DNA from: Candidatus Cloacimonas sp. SDB
GTDB lineage: Bacteria > Cloacimonadota > Cloacimonadia > Cloacimonadales > TCS61
Length of the DNA stretch: 7,130 nt
Assembly (NCBI GenBank): GCA_001412425.1
Contig: LKUH01000296.1
Location: 1 to 7,130, forward strand
Direction: 5' to 3'
Shown piece after piece: positions 7,050 through 7,130 of this stretch (its first letter is position 1; every line of letters begins with the position of its first letter). Position numbers and translations under genes: made by a program. The notes under the pieces were generated by a model that was not told where the DNA came from, did no database searches, and was given only the letters and a program-made list of their open reading frames with translations.

Positions 7050-7130
7050 ACAAATTGAAACGCAGATTAAGTATGAATATGATTTAAGTAGAAATCCATA
7101 AGAGATCATAAATAATCATAAGAAATCAGC
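7050..7130 (+). repeat. AT-rich intergenic tail with about 10-bp periodic repeat, cut by the window edge
   Basis: This stretch after the last stop codon has no ORF and no GC-rich hairpin followed by a T tract. From about 7091 it repeats every 10 nt: CATAA occurs at 7097, 7107 and 7117, and the last unit ends in AAATCAGC at the window edge. The part before it (CGCAGATTAAG at 7061, GATTTAAG at 7081) looks like diverged units of the same kind. Degenerate repeats built from AATCxGCG- and CGCAGATTAA-like words are, from memory, common between operons in some bacterial phyla; their function is unknown to me. It may mark the end of the operon. Confidence 0.45.

Noticed and set aside
7081..7096. Hairpin GATTT-6 nt-AAATC as a terminator
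   Set aside because: The stem is only 5 bp and mostly A/T, with no T tract after it. It is better explained by the AT-rich periodic repeat.

Overview
The window looks like the downstream part of one bacterial operon. Six genes are packed head to tail on the + strand with 0 to 23 nt gaps or short overlaps, almost every base is coding, and the first gene is cut by the left edge. There is no promoter or internal terminator in view, and I see no tRNA, rRNA, CRISPR array or insertion sequence. The DNA leans AT-rich (roughly 40-45% GC by eye), and all five start regions in view have strong AGGAGG/GGGAGG-type Shine-Dalgarno sequences. With this enzyme content, that suggests an anaerobic or fermentative bacterium. 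I cannot name the phylum from the sequence. Bacillota fits the ribosome binding sites, while the 3' end carries a short-period AT-rich intergenic repeat of a kind I associate, from memory, with lineages such as Cloacimonadota or Ignavibacteria/Calditrichota.

Layout: (1) nt 1-1131, the C-terminal two thirds of an FdrA (AllF) protein; (2) nt 1132-2532, a DUF1116 protein (YlbE/AllG); (3) nt 2545-3363, a metal-dependent hydrolase of the cyclase / kynurenine formamidase family (PF04199); (4-6) nt 3387-7049, the FAD, [2Fe-2S] and molybdopterin subunits of a xanthine dehydrogenase-family molybdenum hydroxylase; (7) nt 7050-7130, an AT-rich non-coding tail with a roughly 10-bp periodic repeat running off the edge.

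How the genes may work together: FdrA and YlbE are two of the three E. coli proteins (AllF, AllG, AllH) reported to form oxamate carbamoyltransferase, which splits oxalurate with phosphate into oxamate and carbamoyl phosphate; carbamate kinase can then make ATP. Here they sit with a ring-opening-type amidohydrolase and a molybdenum hydroxylase rather than with allantoin genes. The simplest reading, an inference, is a fermentative route for a nitrogen heterocycle: hydroxylation of the ring by the three-subunit enzyme, opening of the resulting lactam or imide by the cyclase-family hydrolase, and phosphorolysis of a carbamoyl (ureido) group by the FdrA/DUF1116 enzyme. The molybdenum subunit lacks residues that bind purines in bovine xanthine dehydrogenase, so the substrate may not be xanthine or hypoxanthine. 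The third transferase subunit (AllH, DUF2877) and a carbamate kinase are not in the window.
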